From assembly GCA_942493245.1 (NCBI GenBank), contig OW818685.1, forward strand, positions 2,976,001 to 3,040,000: a stretch of 64,000 bases of DNA, read 5' to 3'. The translations under genes were made by a program, and so were the position numbers. The notes below the pieces were generated by a model, which saw only the letters and a list, made by a program, of their open reading frames with translations, made no database searches and had not been told where the DNA came from. Shown piece after piece: positions 61,864 to 64,000 of this stretch. Position 1 is the stretch's first letter, and the number at the start of each line of letters is the position of its first letter. The stretch is from DAOPYU01 sp942493245. Its GTDB lineage: Bacteria; Sumerlaeota; Sumerlaeia; UBA8349.

Positions 61864-63375
61864 TCAGATGTGTTCCTCGATCTCGAACTGTTCGATGTGG
61901 AACTCGCGGTTTTCGATGAAGCTGAGGGAGACCTGGCAGAGGTTGGCCAGGCCCTTGACTCCTTCGAGGACCTCGTCTTCGAGGTAAATACGAAAATAGG
62001 GGTGGACGGTCACACGCACGCTCTTGACGTCGGGGTGCTGCTTGATCCACGCCAGAATCTCGTACTTGAGGTTTTTCCACACGTGCTGTTCGGTGAGGAC
62101 GCGCCCCAGGCCCTGACAGTAGGGACACTGGCGGAACACCACCTTGGAGAGGCTCTGGCGCACCCGCTTGCGGGTCATTTCGAGCAGGCCCAGTTCGCTC
62201 AGCGAACCGACCGTGGTCTTGGCGCGGTCCTTCTGGAGAAACTCCTTGAACTTGCGCACGAGCGCCCGCTGGTTCTCGCGGCTCTTCATGTCAATGAAGT
62301 CCACGACAATGATGCCCCCGACGTCGCGCAGGCGCAGCTGGCGCGTGATCGTATCCGCCGCCTCGAGGTTGGTCTTCAGGATCATCGCTTCCTGATCGTC
62401 TTTGCCCACAAACTTGCCCGAGTTCACGTCAATGGCGATGAGCGCCTCGGTCTCGTCCACAATGATGTACCCGCCGCTCTTGAGCCACACGCGCCGGCGC
62501 AGAGCCTTCTGGTACTGATTCTCGACGTCGTAGCGTTCGAAGAGGTTCTGCTCCAGGTCGTCGTAAAGAATCACGCGCTTCTTCAGGTCCGGCATCATGG
62601 AGCCGAGCGCCTGGCGCAGCTGGCGCGCGTAGGCGGGCGAATCCACGATCAACTGCTCGATGTCCGCGGTCAACTCGTCGCGGACGATCCGGCCGATCAG
62701 GTCGTGGTCGTCATAGACCAGGCAGGGCGCCTGGAGTTGCGTATTTTCCTCGGAGATTTCCGCCCAGAGCGACTTGAGTTTCTCGACGTCGGCCTTGATT
62801 TCTTCCTCGTCCTGGCTCAACCCGGCGGTGCGGATGATGAACCCACCATCGTCGGCGTCGAGGGACTTGAGGAGCGAACGCAGGCGGCGCCGCTCAGTCG
62901 TGTCCTGAATCCGGCGCGAGACGCCGCCCGTCCGCCCGTCGGAATAGGGCAGATAGACCAGATAGCGCCCCGGCAGCGAAATGTTCGACGTGACCCGCGC
63001 GCCCTTGGTGCCGAGCGGTTCCTTGACCACCTGGACCAGAAGCGTGTCGCCCGCGCGCAAGTCCCGGCATTTTCTCGGCTCGTCGCCTTCTTCCTCCGGC
63101 ACGGTGGGGCGCGTGGGGTGCCCGCCCTTCTTGCCCGGCAGGATATAGTCGCCCACAACATCCGAGAAGTGCAGGAAGGCGTTGCGTTCCATGCCGATGT
63201 TGACAAACACCGCCTGGAGACCCGCCACGACCCCTTCGACGCGCCCCTTGTACAGGTTCCCGACGATGCTTTTTTCCTCGATCTGCTCGACGAAAAGTTG
63301 CACCAACTGATCGTCTTCCAGGATCGCGACGCGGATGTCTTTATCTTCTACGTTGATTAGAACACGCTTTTTCAC
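61864..63375 (-). CDS. rng: RNase E/G family endoribonuclease
   Basis: 503 aa enzyme for rRNA processing and mRNA turnover. S1 domain at about 35-125 (GNLYKGRVEGVVAGLQAVFVNIG), DNase I-like catalytic part with the two metal-binding aspartates in ALIAIDVNSGKFVG and IIVVDFIDMKSR, and the zinc-link CPYC. Length and lack of a long degradosome tail fit RNase G. GTG 63375 gives the family start VKKRVLINVED; the ribosome site is far off and the frame is open earlier, so the start is fairly but not fully sure. Confidence 0.92.
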   Translation of the reverse strand: MKKRVLINVEDKDIRVAILEDDQLVQLFVEQIEEKSIVGNLYKGRVEGVVAGLQAVFVNIGMERNAFLHFSDVVGDYILPGKKGGHPTRPTVPEEEGDEPRKCRDLRAGDTLLVQVVKEPLGTKGARVTSNISLPGRYLVYLPYSDGRTGGVSRRIQDTTERRRLRSLLKSLDADDGGFIIRTAGLSQDEEEIKADVEKLKSLWAEISEENTQLQAPCLVYDDHDLIGRIVRDELTADIEQLIVDSPAYARQLRQALGSMMPDLKKRVILYDDLEQNLFERYDVENQYQKALRRRVWLKSGGYIIVDETEALIAIDVNSGKFVGKDDQEAMILKTNLEAADTITRQLRLRDVGGIIVVDFIDMKSRENQRALVRKFKEFLQKDRAKTTVGSLSELGLLEMTRKRVRQSLSKVVFRQCPYCQGLGRVLTEQHVWKNLKYEILAWIKQHPDVKSVRVTVHPYFRIYLEDEVLEGVKGLANLCQVSLSFIENREFHIEQFEIEEHI

Positions 63376-63453
63376 TATGGTACATTCGCCTCTCAGAGGG
63401 CCGGATGCCCAGGCTCGCCTGTTCGTGCCGGTGTCAAACCGGACAGGCACCTC

Positions 63454-63482
63454 TTAATAATATAGGGGACGGAATCCGTCAA
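63454..63482 (-). promoter_or_regulatory. Sigma-70 promoter of the RNase E/G gene
   Basis: On the minus strand TTGACG (63477-63482), a 17-base spacer and TATTAA (63454-63459); leader of about 70 bases. Confidence 0.65.
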
Positions 63483-63552
63483 CACAATAGATACTTCATC
63501 CCGGGGGGACAGGCCCAGGCCGCTCCCCCTCTGACTCGAAAGCCTCACTCTC

Positions 63553-64000
63553 ATGCGATCCTTGCGAATACTTCTGCTCAACAGCGCCCGCCGGTGGATC
63601 GGGGAAGCCGCCCACACCTTCACCCTCGCCCGTGCGCTCGAAACCCGCGGCCACTGGGTGTTGCTGGGAGTCCGCAAAGGGTTTGAACTTGAAAAACGAG
63701 CCGCCGCCGAGGGGCTGCGCCACCGCGCCTTCACCTTGAACAGCCGCTTCATTCCCTGGGACGACCTGCGCGACACGCGGGCCATCCGCCATATTCTGCG
63801 CGACGAAAAAATAGACCTCATTCAGGTCAACCGGGGGAAAGACCACTGGCTTGCGGCCGCCGCACAACTGTTCGCCGCTCGCCCCCCCGTCCCGCTCATC
63901 CGCGCCCGCCACGTCGTGACCCCGGCCAAAGTCCACTGGGTCAACCGCTGGCTCTACTCGAGCGCCACCGATGCCGTCCTCAGCGTCTCGCAGGCCGCCC
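63553..64000 (+). CDS. Glycosyltransferase, GT4-like (3' end beyond window)
   Basis: Reads MRSLRILLLNSARRWIGEAA from ATG 63553 and stays open to the right edge (149 codons). The N-terminal pattern, with AHTFTLARALETRGHWVLLG, IDLIQVNRGKDHWLAAAAQL and PLIRARHVVTPAKVH, is that of the first Rossmann half of GT4-type transferases in cell-surface or lipopolysaccharide synthesis. The donor-binding half is not visible. Divergent from the RNase gene; weak ribosome site. Confidence 0.75.
   Translation, partial: MRSLRILLLNSARRWIGEAAHTFTLARALETRGHWVLLGVRKGFELEKRAAAEGLRHRAFTLNSRFIPWDDLRDTRAIRHILRDEKIDLIQVNRGKDHWLAAAAQLFAARPPVPLIRARHVVTPAKVHWVNRWLYSSATDAVLSVSQAA

Noticed and set aside
1..64000. Long open frames antisense to most genes, for example 32277-34919 (+) and 53103-56513 (+)
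   Set aside because: They mirror strongly coding genes with clear motifs on the other strand, lack ribosome sites and look like shadow frames of GC-rich DNA.
1..64000. CRISPR array or toxin-antitoxin/defence island
   Set aside because: No regularly spaced direct repeats with spacers, no cas, restriction or toxin motifs were seen.

Overview
The window comes from a GC-rich bacterial chromosome. It carries a molybdenum nitrogenase gene cluster, a complete respiratory complex I operon, large secreted enzymes and a set of housekeeping genes. The lineage cannot be fixed from the sequence alone. Long secreted proteins (CotH kinase with lamin-tail domains, a GH106-like hydrolase, a GH2 enzyme), an unusually long GreA-type protein of the kind known from Chlamydiae and relatives, a clostridial-type NifD with NifI1/NifI2, and CACCAAG-type repeats all suggest an anaerobic or facultative member of the PVC superphylum or a neighbouring candidate phylum. 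This is an inference.

Layout: 1-12951 (minus) is one co-directional run, nifH-nifI1-nifI2-nifD-nifK-nifE-nifN-nifB-[2Fe-2S] ferredoxin-nifV-modA-modB-modC, with modC cut by the left edge. A sigma-54 promoter precedes nifH, and a second lies 200 bp upstream of nifA (13403-14956, minus). A seven-sensor hybrid histidine kinase (15571-19899, plus) is divergent from nifA. A frameshifted membrane-protein remnant and a GH106-like secreted hydrolase (20317-24675, plus) follow. 24849-39611 (minus) is the complex I operon nuoA-B-CD-E-F-G-H-I-J-K-L-MN, in which NuoM and NuoN are one polypeptide. A secreted GH2 enzyme (39636-42587) sits 24 bp upstream of nuoA. 42659-51018 holds an HDOD response regulator, a secreted zinc metalloprotease with Fn3-like repeats, a small CPCC protein, a three-gene regulator/membrane-protein operon with operator-like repeats, TrpB2 and a small membrane-anchored protein. 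A tRNA-Gly(GCC) with promoter and terminator follows at 51152-51227. The rest is a 1696-aa CotH/lamin-tail protein, the long GreA, a Tat-exported TIM-barrel protein, an orphan gene beside an AT-rich stretch, RNase E/G and a glycosyltransferase cut by the right edge.

How it fits together: NifHDK is the enzyme; NifE, N, B and V build FeMo-cofactor and its homocitrate; ModABC imports molybdate; NifI1/NifI2 shut the enzyme off after translation when nitrogen is available; the NifA-type activator and sigma-54 control transcription. Complex I can feed or drain the electron pool. The secreted hydrolases suggest growth on plant or algal polysaccharide, where fixed nitrogen may be limiting.

Limits: everything was read by eye. 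Promoters, terminators and repeats are motif matches, and family names rest on recognised motifs, not on database searches.
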